Part shown: in pieces, positions 49,755 to 61,970 of the stretch
Layout: every line of letters begins with the position of its first letter
How positions within the stretch are numbered: position 1 is the stretch's first letter
Assembly (NCBI GenBank): GCA_020746105.1
Contig: CM036618.1
Location: 110,186,622 to 110,250,621, forward strand
DNA length: 64,000 nt
Reading direction: 5' to 3'
From: Trogon surrucura
Lineage: Eukaryota > Chordata > Aves > Trogoniformes > Trogonidae
Notes under the pieces: generated by a model
What the model was told of the DNA's origin: nothing
The model's input: only the letters and a program-made list of their open reading frames with translations
Database searches by the model: none
Position numbers and translations under genes: made by a program

Positions 49755-49950
49755 GCTAGAGATGGATCGGTTTAGACTGGATGTTAGGAAGATGTTCTTC
49801 ACCATGAGGGTGGTGAGACACTGAAACAGGTTGCCCAGAGAGGTGGTGGAAGCTCTATCCCTGGAAATTTTTAAGGCCAGGCTGGATGAGGCTCTGGGCA
49901 ACCTGATCTAGTGGGGGATGTTCCTGCCCATGGCGTGGGGGTTGGAACTT
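49755..49950 (+). mobile_element. CR1 LINE 3' end (group II), host of nested copy, left part
   Basis: Starts with GATCGGTTTAGACTGGATGT, continues with CACTGAAACAGGTTGCCCAG and reaches GTTGGAACTTGATGA in the 3' UTR. There it is broken off. The missing terminal part (CTTTAAGGTCCCTTCCAACC and tail) is found at 51393-51453, on the far side of another CR1. So this element was split by that insertion. Confidence 0.88.
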
Positions 49951-51303
49951 GATGAGGTTGCCACAGATTGGAAAAGGGGGAGCATGAACCCCATCTTTAA
50001 AAAAGGAACCAAAGACAACCTGGGGAACTACAGACTAGTCAGCCTTACTTCTGTGCCAGGTAAAATCATGGAACAGATTCTCCGGGTAGCTGTACTAAGG
50101 CACATAAAAAATAAACAAGTGGTTGATGACAGCCAACATGGCTTCACTATGGGAAAGTTGTGCCTGACTAATTTAGTGGCCTTCTTCGACAAAGCTACAG
50201 CACTGGTTTACACAGGAAAAGCCACGGATGTCATTTACCTGGACTTGTGCAAGGCGTTTGACACTGTCCCACATGACATCCTTGTCTCTAAAATGGAGAG
50301 ACACGGATTTGACAGACGGACCACTCAGTGGATAAAGAACTGGCTGGATGGTCACACTCAAAGAGTTGTGGTCGATGGCTTGATGTCCACATGGAGACCA
50401 GTGACAAGCGGTGTTCCTCAGGGGTCTGTTCTGGGCCCAGTGCTGTTCAACATCTTTGACAGGGACATGGACGACGGCATTGAGTGCACCCTCAGCAAGT
50501 TTGCTGACGACACCAAGCTGTGTGGTGCCGTGGACTCACTTGGGGGAAGAGATGCCATCCAGAGGGACCTTGACAGGCTTGAGAAATGGGCCAGTGCAAA
50601 CTGCGTGAGCTTCAACAAGTCTAAGTGCAAGGTCCTGCACCTGGGTTAGGCCAGTCCCAGGCACAAATACAAACTGGGCACAGAGTGGGTTGAGAGTAGC
50701 CCTGAAGAGAAGGATTTGGGGGTGTTGATAGACGAGAAGCTCAACATGAGCCGGCCGTGAGCTCATGCAGCTCAGAAGGCCAACCTCATCCTGGGATGTA
50801 TCAAGAGAAGCATAGCCAGCAGGTCAAGAGAGGTGATTCTCCCCCTTTACTCTGCTCTTGTGAGACCCCACCTTGAATATTGCGTCCAGTTCTGGTGTCC
50901 TCACCATAAGAGAGACATGGAACTGTTGGAGCATGTTCAGAGGAGGGCCACAAAGATGATCCAGGGGCTGGAGCACCTTTGCTATGAGGACAGGCTGCGG
51001 GAGCTGGGATTGTTCAGTCTTGAAAAGAGAAGACTTTGGGAGGACCTAATAGCTGCCTTCCAATACCTGAAGGGATCCTACAGGAAGGCTGGGGAGGGAC
51101 GCTTTACAAGAATGTCAACTGATGGGACAAGGGGAAATGGTTTTAAGTTGAAGGAGAATAGATTTAGATTAGATCTTAGGAAGAAATTCTTCAGTACGAG
51201 GGTGGCAAGACTTTGGAATAAACTGCCCAGAGACGTTGTGGCTGCCCCCTCCCTGGAGGTGTTCAGGGCCAGGTTGGACAGAGCCTTAAGTAGCCTGATC
51301 TAG
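49951..51303 (+). pseudogene. CR1 reverse transcriptase, two stop codons, otherwise in frame
   Basis: About 450 codons of CR1 ORF2 with no frameshift. Counting from the first upstream ATG at 49918, RT motif A (YLDLCKAFD) spans residues 107-115, the motif B region reads [10 protein letters not shown], and motif C (FADD) is at 195-198, so the catalytic aspartates are all kept. KVLHLG precedes a TAG at 50647-50649, and a TGA follows at 50758-50760. The frame then stays open to the family's normal stop at 51301-51303, through [17 protein letters not shown] and [15 protein letters not shown]. The ATG at 49918 and the first dozen or so codons belong to the host CR1's 3' UTR, so it is an artefactual fusion and not a start. 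The endonuclease, the upstream RT region and the 5' UTR are missing. Confidence 0.93.
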
Positions 51304-51392
51304 TTGAGAGGTGTCTCTGCCCGTGACAGGGAGGTTGGATTAGATGATCTCTAAGGTCCCTTCCAGCCTAGGTCATTCTATGATTCTATGAT
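49951..51392 (+). mobile_element. CR1 LINE, 1.44-kb nested copy, best preserved in window (group II)
   Basis: A 5'-truncated CR1 starting inside the RT domain and running through the entire polyprotein C-terminus, the 3' UTR (GTTGGATTAGATGATC, AGGTCCCTTCCAGCC) and a tail ATTCTATGATTCTATGAT. It lies inside the 3' UTR of another CR1. The host reads TTGATGA on the left and ATGATCTTTAAGG on the right, so an ATGA(T) duplication of the target is plausible but cannot be separated from the element's own tail. Confidence 0.94.
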
Positions 51393-51453
51393 CTTTAAGG
51401 TCCCTTCCAACCCTGATAATTCTACGATTCTATGGTTCTATGATTCTATGATC
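51393..51453 (+). mobile_element. CR1 LINE 3' tail, right part of split host copy
   Basis: CTTTAAGGTCCCTTCCAACC, then ATTCTACG, ATTCTATG, GTTCTATG and ATTCTATG units. This supplies the terminal sequence missing from the element at 49755-49950 and is best read as its displaced end. The alternative is an independent, extremely short CR1 insertion in tandem. Confidence 0.85.
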
Positions 51454-54399
51454 TGGAATACAAATAGGAACAGAAATATATCTGCATGTGTACACATTTA
51501 TACTTGTTGTTACTTCTCCCTCATTAGCTCCATTTCCATAGCTACATTTCAGAATAAAAGAAGCTCAAAGAGGAAGATGTTTAGAATTCTTTTTTTTTTC
51601 TTCTTTTTAAAGTAATAAGGGAAAAAAATTGACAAACAACAGAAGTAGAAAGAAGAGAAACAGCAGCGTAAGCCACAGCCAGATTTGCTGCTGTGGCTCC
51701 AGTTGAGTAAGAGGTTACTATTGAAACTGCTCATCACCACCTCCCCCTCAATGTTACTGCCTCTCCAAGATCTGCAGGCGGAACTGAACATGCAGATTTG
51801 AATTGTGTTATGTGACTTTGGGGAACCTTTGAATGTGCAACCCTGCCAACAGCTCCATAGCCAGTACTACAGCAGGGATAGCAGCGTCCATCCAAGGGTC
51901 TGCGTGGTGGTAGCAACCCCAATAACCCAGCTCACCTGCTGGGAGAGCACTTCTGATCAGCTAAATTTGTGTCAATCCAACACCACCAGATTTTTGCTAC
52001 TGACACTAAGAGCAGAATGTGACACACAAAAACTGCAAACAGAATGTGAGTGAAAGTGCATCGGTTTGGAGGAATAGGAAATGAAGAAAAAGTTAAGAGA
52101 AAAAAAAGAAAAAGAGGTGGAATCTGGCTCAGATATATAAACCATCTGTACTGTGTATCAGTGGAGCAACAAAGATCTACAGCAAGACAAGCTTCGAGGC
52201 CACGTGGAAGAGGAATTGACTGCAAAAAGCAGTGGTTTTCTTATAACTGATGACCTGTTCCAGAGGAGTCTTTAGCAGTGGCCTGTGTTGTGTGGGCTGC
52301 TAGTGGGTCTCCAGGTGCAACTGAGGTGTAGGGTTTTGGGTTTTTTATCTTTAAAGCTATAAGAAACACCTTACTCCTTTTGCCAGATCAATATTTCCAC
52401 CCTAAGATGTAGCTCCATTCTGCAACGCAATCCTGGCTTTTGTTCCTCTGAGTGTGGATCTCACAGCTTTTTCAATAATCCGTGAAATCCTTTGTTTCAC
52501 TCAGCACAGAGGAGTGTGAATGGAGGTGCTGGGGTGAGACGTTGAGAGATCACTCAAGTAGGAAGTTTTGCAGTTGTGATGTTCTTGGAAATATCTATTT
52601 CAGTGGGGAAAACAACCAGTGACTGTTCTCTCAACAGCCAGTTGAATTGTGGGAGGGTGCTTAGCATCCAGCCAGTCCTCAGCACAGTAATCCTATAAAT
52701 CCAAAGAAGTTAATGGAATAAAGAACTTTTTTTTTTTTTATGTCTCGGGAGCCCCCTGTGGCTGCAGATTTGGCAGCAGTGTCCAGTTGCACATTCCAGG
52801 AATCTTATAAAAAACCTTTACAGTAGAAAAGCGAGGCATATTAGATCTTTAAGCCTTTGACATGTATTTCTCATCATAAACCCTAGTATTTTTTGTCCTT
52901 TTCTACAGGCTCGAGGATTAGTTTTGGATGTCTTACTCACATGAAGACTCTGTGGCTTACTTTTCCATATTATTGTGTGCCCAATGCATACTTTTATCTC
53001 CTGCAGGCAGTATTGGCACCCCAGAGGCAGTCAAAGCATCTAACACTGTGGAACACTTTTACACCAAGAAGGGAGGTGTCTTGTGCCAGCCCAATCCCTT
53101 TCCAGTAGAGTTACTCATCATTATTTATTAAGGAATCAGAACTTTTCAATTTGGCTTCCACAGTTATGAGCCTTTCCAGCACAATATAGCTTTGAGCTAT
53201 CATTTGGACAGGGCTGATGACTCAGACAGGAGCATGTCATTCCTAATTCTCAGTTTATTCTGTATTTCAAAAAGCACCACTGAAGGGACTGCCAGTGTCT
53301 CTGAGAAGGGACTTCTGAGGAGTGACAGAAAGATTCACCCTATATAGTGAAAATGAAGACGATTAAACTACTCACTCTTGTTCCACAACTTTCACACACA
53401 ATCTCAGTAAAAACTTTTTCTCACCCCTATAAAAGAAAGGCAACGTGAGAAAACTTCAGACTGTCCCCAGCTCACAGGTGGGTTCCCCGTGAAATGTAAG
53501 CAATTACCAACTCTGTCCTCCTCCCGACTTGTAAAACCCCTTAGTCTGGTACCAAACCCACCCTGTGGGTAGCTCAGCTAAGCTACTTTTAGTAGTGTAG
53601 GAGTTGACCAGCCTATACTTTACTGAAAATTAGGCATATAAGAACAGAAAAACATCACTGCTGGGTCCAGCTGCTGGGATCATAAGTGCTGATGGTGTTG
53701 AAGCCAGTTTGCCTGTGCCTTTTTTGAGTTTACTGAGAGCATCACAACAACGATGTCCCAGGACAGTGAGTTCAGACCTCTCTACGTAGAGCAGTACATC
53801 TTTCACCTCTTTTAAACCCATGTCCTGTTAGTTTCACTGAGTGACCTTCACCTCCCACACTGCAAGACTTGGTGAGAAACAGTTCCCCTTTCAGCTACAG
53901 TGATTTCTTAAATCTCAGTTATATCCTGCTCCACCTTCCCCTCTCCATACCAAGCAGTCCCAGTCTTATTGGTCTTTCTGTGTAAGGCAAAGGCTCCATC
54001 CTTTGAAAATTCCATTACCACATCTAACACTGCTCTGCTCAGGTTTTGGTGCCTGGGATCACATCCACCCGAATGCAGGGTGCAAGCGGGAGGTCTGCCA
54101 TGGTCCTTTGCAGTGGCCTCGAAATGCCATCTCTTTTGCTGTCAGGACCCTTTCCGATGGTGCCCTGGTGGTTGTGTTGCTGTTCCAGTTGCTGCTGCAC
54201 ATTGAGCCAGATTTCAGCGATCTGCCAGTGATGGCTGCAGGAGCCCTTTCCCGAGTGCTCTGACTGTCTTCTTTGAGCTCGGTATCATGTAAATGTGACT
54301 TAGATACACCAACTTTACGTTTATCTGCCCTGAAGCGAATCTGCCGTCTTTTTGACCCGCATGCAGTCTCTCATCACCACTGCGTGGTTCCACTGCTCT
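51454..54399. other. Non-coding stretch, no gene recognised
   Basis: AT-rich with a T14 run near 52727-52740. A GC-richer part at about 53980-54270 keeps several overlapping frames open, none recognisable. No exon or RNA gene could be supported. Confidence 0.55.
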
Positions 54400-54515
54400 C
54401 TCCACAAAGTTGGGGACTTTGCTGTCTGCTGCCCTCTCCAGGTCACTGATGAAGATGATGGATAAAACCAGCCTCATACCCAATTCCTGGGAGATAACAA
54501 ATCCTCCTTGTCTTT
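54400..54515 (-). mobile_element. Ancient CR1 RT fragment (diverged)
   Basis: On the + strand, CAGGTCACTGATGAAGATG followed by ATAAAACCAGCCTCATACC and CCTGGGAGATAACA aligns by eye with the reverse of the CR1 segment coding for the motif B to C region (an FNIFISDLD-like peptide). The minus-strand translation gives IIFISDLERAADSKVPNFVE, close to the part just before the catalytic FADD in other CR1s, but diverged and frame-damaged. No UTR or tail is attached. Confidence 0.55.
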
Positions 54516-54530
54516 GTAAATCATCAGCAT

Positions 54531-54735
54531 GCAGAATCATTGAATCATTAAGGTTCGAAAAGACCTGGAATATCATCTAGTCCAACCATCAACCCAGCAT
54601 TACCATGACCACTAAACTCTATCCTGAAGTGCCACATCTATATATATCTTGAACGCCTCTGGGGATGGCGACTCCGCCACTTCCCTGGGCAGCCTGTTCC
54701 AACGTCTCACCACTCTTTCAGTAAAGAAATTTTAC
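54531..54735 (-). mobile_element. CR1 LINE 3' end (group III)
   Basis: Reverse-strand fragment starting (+ strand) with the decayed tail CAGAATCATTGAATCATT. It continues with a UTR containing AGTCCAACCATCAACCC and the last coding block CCCTGGGCAGCCTGTTCC, then breaks off at 54735. A TATATATAT stretch has expanded within the UTR. Confidence 0.92.
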
Positions 54736-57700
54736 CACATGAGAACTAAGCACACTTACAATGTGGTTTCAGAATTAGACACACCTTTAAGTTGTATGTT
54801 TTAACTCCTCAATTTCATCGTACAAGGAATAGTCCACCTTCCCCTCCCGTGTGACATACCTGCTAGCAGAGGGTGAGTGGTAGAGCCTAATTCAAGCTGC
54901 ATCTTGTATATTGGTAGCTCAGAGCATTTTAAAAAATGAAATCTGAAGAAATAAGTATATTCTCCATTTAAATAAAGAAGCTGGAATAAGACATGATTTT
55001 AAAAAGCTAATTGCTTAAGGTCCACTCAAATGAAAAGTCTGGGGTTTCATACTGACCAAAATAGGAAGCAACAATGATTGTTAGGTCAAACTAAATTCTT
55101 TTGAAATCCAATGTTACTATTTTGTTAGATTTTTACATACTTTGATGCAATCTTAAATAGTTAACCCAATTTTGAAATAAAACATTATTTTAAAATGAAA
55201 AAGTAGCGCATCTCATTATATTAAACAAAACTGTTGTACACATTAAGTGTTTGTGGGTTTTTTTGTTGGCTGAGGCTCACTGGTGTGAATTTGCAAGCAG
55301 TTCTGGCTGATCCAAAATTGCATTGTCACAAATTAATTTTTGCATGATAAATTTCAGCTAACTTTATGCACACATTTCTCCATTTGCAATCATAAACAAA
55401 ATGATATGTACTACAGTATCGTGTGTTCCATTACTTGACTGAATATCAAAGTAGAATGTTGCAATTAATGCACAGAGAAGGCTAGTTTGAGAATAATTCA
55501 TACTTCCTCTCTAAACTGCATAAAGTCAGACTTTCCAGCTGCTCATCTCACATACTTACTGACGTATCATTCATGCTGTTTCCGTACTATCAAACTGAAC
55601 TAAACTACAAAGTAATTTGGTAATTTGGGGTAATATTCTTTTAGACATCATTCCGCTTAAAAGCAGGTTGTCTTGCACCATACCTTTTTTCCTGTCCCTA
55701 TGTCTGAAAAGGCCTAGAGCATCACTTCTGAATATGGCTCATATTTCACCCGTATTTTAGTAATTTTTTGCTTATAACCTCTTAGGTGTCCAAGTCACAA
55801 AAGGTTATTGTCAACACGCAAACCAAAAAGTCAGTGAGAAGGGGAATTTAAACAGGGTGTCAATCTGGTATGAAATCATGAACAACTATGTAGGAATCAC
55901 TCTTTGAAAAGGCAAATGCAGGTACTTAGTGATCTAACCACATGCCTCAGGGAAATTTGCATGCCAGTGATGTACTCTTCAGAATTTAATAATGCATATG
56001 GATCGTTAATGTGCTACTTAACAAACCCAGGGAATATCATTTATAAGTCAGGCGAAATTTCTCCTAGCTTCATTTTTTCCCGTTATCTTGCTCTACAATC
56101 CCAAATGAATAATGATCTAAGTTTTACTTAATAAAAATACATTAAAATAAGATCTCTGGTGTTGGTAGGGGAGCTCTTGTTTATGACACACAATTATGGA
56201 GATATGTTGAACAGTACAAATATTAATGGATCTGCCTTTCAGACTGTAGTGTCTTTCTAGCAGTAATTTGTTGTAAAAATTAGGTTCAAGATACAGGTAG
56301 TAACTATTTTTAAGTGATAACAATGTCATCAGAATTTAAACAAAGTCACTATATCCTAAATCTGCAGTGTGACTCCCAGTGACTTAAAGCTTTTTGTTTA
56401 CATTTCTGATAAACCACCTGGGCTACAGTTATAATGTTGGTTTCATTCATTTAATTTTTAAAACCAAACTATTTTATTATCCCTTTGAAAGTAAAATAAC
56501 CATCCTGAGTCCAGTCTATCTAACTTTCTAGCATAAAACCCAGAAAACTGAAGTAATTTGAACTCAATTATACTTCTAATTTTAGGAAAATATGCCTCCT
56601 CCATCCCTTTGTTACTGAAACAAATTAGTCCCTCTTGTGCATTAAGCAAAAGTGAAAATCGAACAGCAATGACAAAAAAATATTATAAAAACAACATTAA
56701 AAATTTAGAAAGTCTTCAAGTGATATTGTTCTGCAACCTGTTTTTGAAAGATGCTTTTTTTCCAGGCAATAAAAACAGACTCTAGTAAAACCACTTCAAG
56801 TACAATTTAAAAATGCATGAGTGACATGTAAGCCTAACCCTATTTCCAGAAGTGAGTGGGCAGCTTTAACTGAAACCCTTTAATAAACAGATACATACAG
56901 ATAGGAGAAAGCATCATTTGACCCTCCTTCTATTTGATATATAAGCCATCTTTTTTTTTCCTGAAAATCCTAAACAAGATCAAGACTCAGCAGGTAACTA
57001 TGTTAAACTTCAATTACTCTGTCTGTTGTAACAAAGACATGATTAATATTGCATTAATCTGTCACAGTTCCATTAAAACACCATAATGCTTGGTGGTGAA
57101 GCTAAAACTGTAGCACTTGGAGTTAGGGATTGTTTTTACTAGTTAGGTTATTTCTTTCAGTTTATCCTGCTGCAGGAAGCACGTGGAGGTATCCAGTGTC
57201 CCTAACATGCAAAAGATGATATTACTGGAAGGTAAGAGATTAACAGAAAAATTACTATCATAAAACCAATACAAAACACATCATGTACTTTTACGATTAC
57301 TCCGTTTTCTTCAAAGTTTTGGTCATTGCAGCAGACATGCATATTCAGGCAAACACAATATTGCTGGAAAGTAGTTGAAAAATGTATCTAACCTGTTAGC
57401 GGAGATAAAGAGTGACCCACAACCATCTAATAGAATAAACTCTTTTGGGTGGGGTTCTGTATACGGAGTTTCCTCTTTTACTGGGACAGCTCTGATTTTT
57501 GTATTGGTTAGATAAATTGATTTTTTGTAGTAACGAGGAGGCTTGAGTGTTCAGGACATGTGTTTCTTTCAGTAGATAATTTTCTACCCAAGCAAACGAG
57601 AGTTCACTTGGCTGACAGATGTTCACAGAGGAGCGAGGTAAGTGCAATGTACTTACATTATCGATTATGGATGGTGATGATGTGGCTCCCTCTACTGCAG

Positions 57701-57772
57701 TATCCTAGATGGTGTTGCTGGTCCCTATCAGGGTTTTCTGACTTGCCTGTGAGAGAAACAGTCTTTTAAAAT

Positions 57773-57835
57773 TTAAAAAAAACCACAACAAAACCCAACA
57801 AAAACAACGTAATGAAACCAAACCAAACCCAAAGA
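57773..57835. repeat. A/C-rich low-complexity sequence
   Basis: A run of AAAAAACC, AAAACCC and AAACCAAACC words with almost no G or T. It is simple-sequence DNA with no clean repeat period. Confidence 0.8.
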
Positions 57836-60800
57836 TTACATGAATAAATCTGGCTCGCTGAGAAACAGCTTTACAATTCTCTGGAGTAAGCCATGCAGGT
57901 GTACCTCCTTTCACATAGCCCAGCTGGCAGAAAGACAAACACTCCACCAGAAGAGATTCAGGTGCAGTTGGAGCCTTGTAGCTCCTTTCAAGGCAGGGAG
58001 GTGCCTTAAGGAGGTGGGGTGTTCCTCCAGAAGGGCTCCACTATTAGTCTTGTGTCTCTTAAAATTACTTTTCCTCCTGCTTCCATTGTTTACTCCTCTC
58101 CTTTTTCAAGTATTTTTCTCTCCTATGCCCCGTTCCTTGTTATCTCTTTTGCTTTTCTTTGCCCTTAACTGTTTCAGGTTTATTTTCCCTTTTCGATCTT
58201 CTATGCCTCACCCTGTTTTTATATGGCAAAATGCTTGGAAAGGAGTTGTCTTTTTCTGACAGTAGCATCGAATATTGTCACAAAATCCCTAAAGTTGAGA
58301 AAAACACAGCCCAAAAAGAAACTGGTTCGGTGTCCTGATGCTGAAGTTATTACAGCGCACCAACACCACGGAAACTAAGCGTTAACCACCTCCTGCCACG
58401 CACACGACCACAAGAGGAACCATGAAGAGGACCACGGGGTAAATCTGTTTCTACATGTGCCCCATCTCAGCGTGGTATGACAAGAGTGTCACCTGTCGTC
58501 CCCATGCTACACAAAGCTGGTCTGCTCTCAGTTAATTGAGTAGAGTCAAGTTACTTAGGACTGGGGACTACATTTAGAACTAATGCTTAAAAGGGTTGAA
58601 GTGCATTCTGAAATCAAGATGTAAATTTACATCTACTTTGCACACACCTGTAACAACTGTGGTGCCTGTGCAGGAGACCACTACCCAGTCTCTCAGCAGC
58701 AGAGTAACGCTGTACAAGCATTATTTCTTTTTATCTTTGCAATACCAGTGAATAACCATGATTTGAGCTCAGGTCCAACTTTGCAGTGGAATTAATTGGC
58801 CCTGAAGTTTTCACATGGTCGTCTCCATCCAAAGCAGATGCGTACAGCTGGGAGGTGACTGTGAGTACCTAGCTCTTGTGCCATTTTCAACCAGTCCAGC
58901 TTGGTCCATTAAAAGATGTACAGCTGCCCCATGGACCCTCCTTGCCTAAAACTTCATTGCTCTCAGTGGACAGTTCCTGAGAATGGACTAATCTTCACAT
59001 ACTACTGGAGAGATGATCACTGCAGGAAAGACAACTTTCTGGATTTAACACTGTGTGTCTATGTGCGTGTGTATCAGCTGCACATTGGCAACTCCCAGTT
59101 TTGGTTTGGTCCTTTTTCCGTGGAATTCATGACGCACATCCCTTTTGTGAAATCCCAGTTTCCAAATCCCCAAGGTTACACGAGAATTTGTTTTTATTTG
59201 AAAGGCAGGCAGGTTCTTAGCTTTCGTCTTTCCAGAGAAATATTTGAAAATTAGACCACTAGGAGCTTGAAAAATCACAAGGCAAATTTAAAAGTTCAGT
59301 GCATTTTAAAAACTTGTTATTTTTTAATGCCTGAAGCTGGCAATACAGCATAAGTCCTATCCTGCTGTCAGCTCACAGATTTTACTTAAATTAGATACTA
59401 AAGGAGTTCAGCAGCCCTCACCAAATAAATATGGGGCCATCTGTTTCCAAGAGTTTCTTCTAAAATTATGAATCCCCGTTGCAAGTGCTGCCCAGCTGTA
59501 ATTGGCTGAGAGGTAAGTAAGCCACTGTCTGAGGGGAGAGAAAAAGACTGTGAACAGAAACTTTACCCAGAAAATTAACAAATTGTACTTCAGCTATTTA
59601 GTAATTTTTCCAATACAAAAGTGTTTCAAACTGACAAAGTGCATTTTCCATTTACAGAAAAAATAAATGTTTTTTAAAAGTGCACCAATGAATGAGCTAC
59701 TTTAACTATGAAGGGGTGTTTTCCTTAAGAGACCCTGTGTTAAGATTTAAGGAAGAATGTGGGAGGAAATAGCAGATGCTCCAAGACAAGTGAAAATTAT
59801 TTAGGTGTACTTTTATCAGTACAAAAGCTGCACTGTATTATTACTATAAACACAGATTATTTGAGACACATGGTAACAGACAAGTCAGGTGACGATGTGG
59901 GAGTCTTCCTGCTGAAGTTGCCTTCCTGAAACTATGAAGAAAAGAGAAAGCGTCAAACAGGCGAGCATTAAATGTGAAACAAAAAAACAGTAATGAAAAG
60001 ACAGCACGTAAAATGAAATCTTGTCTCCTGGTAACCCTGTCAAAAAGTCCAATTTAGTGGTAGAAATTATACCTTAAATTACACATGAATGAATATCACA
60101 GATAGATGCTTTGACTTGTGAAGTTCAGGCAGCACCGATAGCAGACTCGCTGTGCAACTGGTCTAATCTCTCAGCTGCTCCGTGTCAAGTTTGTGACAAT
60201 GCCAGTGCCTACAGAATGAACAAAGTAGGTATTTTCTGTCTGGCACAGGCACAGGAATTCACATTTCTGATTAAAATCAGAGTTCACAAGTGATAGAATC
60301 ACACAGGCAAAATACTTATCACTCCTGGCTAGAGCAGTTCTGTTGAGAGATGGTTAATTATTCCACTGCAATTTGGCAAAAAAATCTCTAAACCCATGCA
60401 CTTTTTTTAGTGTCCCTTTAGAACTCAAACTATTTACTTTATGTGTTTTTGACACCCGTGTTACACGTAAAACAAATATAGGCGGTTCCCATCATCTTTT
60501 AACACCCATCAGCGTTCTAACATAAGGGACAGTTGGACTTGATTCTGCAGAGCAATGCTGGAAGCCCTTGGATAAGGAAGAGTATCACCAGGGCCATCCA
60601 GTATTTGAGGAGGGGGACAATCTACAGCCAGCCTGCATGTGCTCTGGGTCACACGAAAAGGGTGACTGAATGTCAAATTTTCATGACAAGCCTGTCAGGG
60701 CTGGCTGTACGTCCATTTCCGTAACTCCATGTAGCAGGTTACCTGCTCTGGCCTTGCAGAAAGCCTTAGGCACATCTCCTCCAAATTCTTCACAGGGAAA

Positions 60801-61949
60801 CAGAAAAGAAAACACTGTGGTGATCCTAGAAAACGAAGCTTCCAATATAGTTCTCATGCAGCGCAGACCACCAGGCTTTCATCAAGGGCCACCACGATCG
60901 GCAGCGTGGGGCTGTGTGGCACCACAGCATCACAGCTGTCACCAGACCATGACTGAATTGTTGGATTCAGCAAGCAATTAAGGGAAGGGGTGGACAAGGA
61001 CATCTTTATATATAGCAGCCTATTTTAGGTATCAATAAATCATAGGGCTTTTTAATTAAAATAGAAACTTGCTCGAGAAAGGAAGTATATTTAGCGCCCG
61101 ACCTATGGAAAGAATTCCTATACTTGGCACTATCTCTAATTTGTGAAGATATACCTTTATTCATACCTGAAATGCATTTAGTTTTGTATCCCCTGCCTCC
61201 CCAAGCTGTAGATGCCAGCTGCACAAAGATATCTAATAATTCTCTACTGTAGAAAAATTGCCCTTATACAAGTCCTTGCCTCACTGTTTCCCCAGTCTGC
61301 TTAATTGCCATATTGAATCATGAAATAGCATGCCATCAAGATATATTTAATGTATTTTTATTTTCTTTTAACAATAGGAGATTACTAAACTGATTGCAGG
61401 TTATAATATAGCTTGCAAGCAGATAAACTGCACACCAGAACAATTATACCAGCAAATGATTTCAATGATAATTACTAGGTATCCACTACAAGACCAGCAC
61501 TGGTTGTATTATTTGATGTTTTGACAATAGTTTGCCTTAGTTTGCCCTAGATTTAAAGCAGTATCAAAAAAAACCAAAAAAGACTTTATACCCAAATGTG
61601 GTGGTATTCTTCTGCAGGGTTTGCTGCTGTTTCGTTGAATTATGGTGGTCAAAACTTCGTAAAAACTAGGAGGGGAATGAGGACAGATTGATAACCGCCT
61701 ACAGATCAACACCTTATAGCACAACATTGCCCTTACGTACGTCAGTTTTGCACAGCAGCTTGGTGGAGCATATAATATTGGCACCCTGCACGGCTTCCAT
61801 CTCAAAGAGAAAGAAAAGAAAAACAACACCAAGTGGAGCTCTTGGCAGGGATAGGAGATGACTGTAGAGAAAAGAAAGGCTTACAAAAAAATGAAAGAAT
61901 GGAAAACCTTGTGTCCTCAGCCTGTGAAGAGGGATATGGTACACACAGC

Positions 61950-61970
61950 AAAAAAAAAAAAAAAAAAAAA
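61950..61970. repeat. A21 run followed by (GA)n
   Basis: Twenty-one A residues and then GAGAGAGAAA. On the minus strand this gives a phenylalanine-rich frame that looks like a membrane segment but is a repeat artefact. No poly(A)-tailed retroposon body was recognised to its left. Confidence 0.92.

Noticed and set aside
50411..50766. Open frames on the other strand and in other phases within the CR1 RT region
   Set aside because: They are shadows of the RT frame.
57840..58259. 139-codon frame with a leucine/phenylalanine-rich stretch that looks membrane-spanning
   Set aside because: The hydrophobic segment comes from a C/T-rich tract and is not evidence of a membrane protein.
61090..61105. 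GCGCCCGAC resembling part of a retroviral tRNA-lysine primer binding site
   Set aside because: Only about nine bases match, and no LTR, polypurine tract or gag/pol frame is nearby. Treated as chance.
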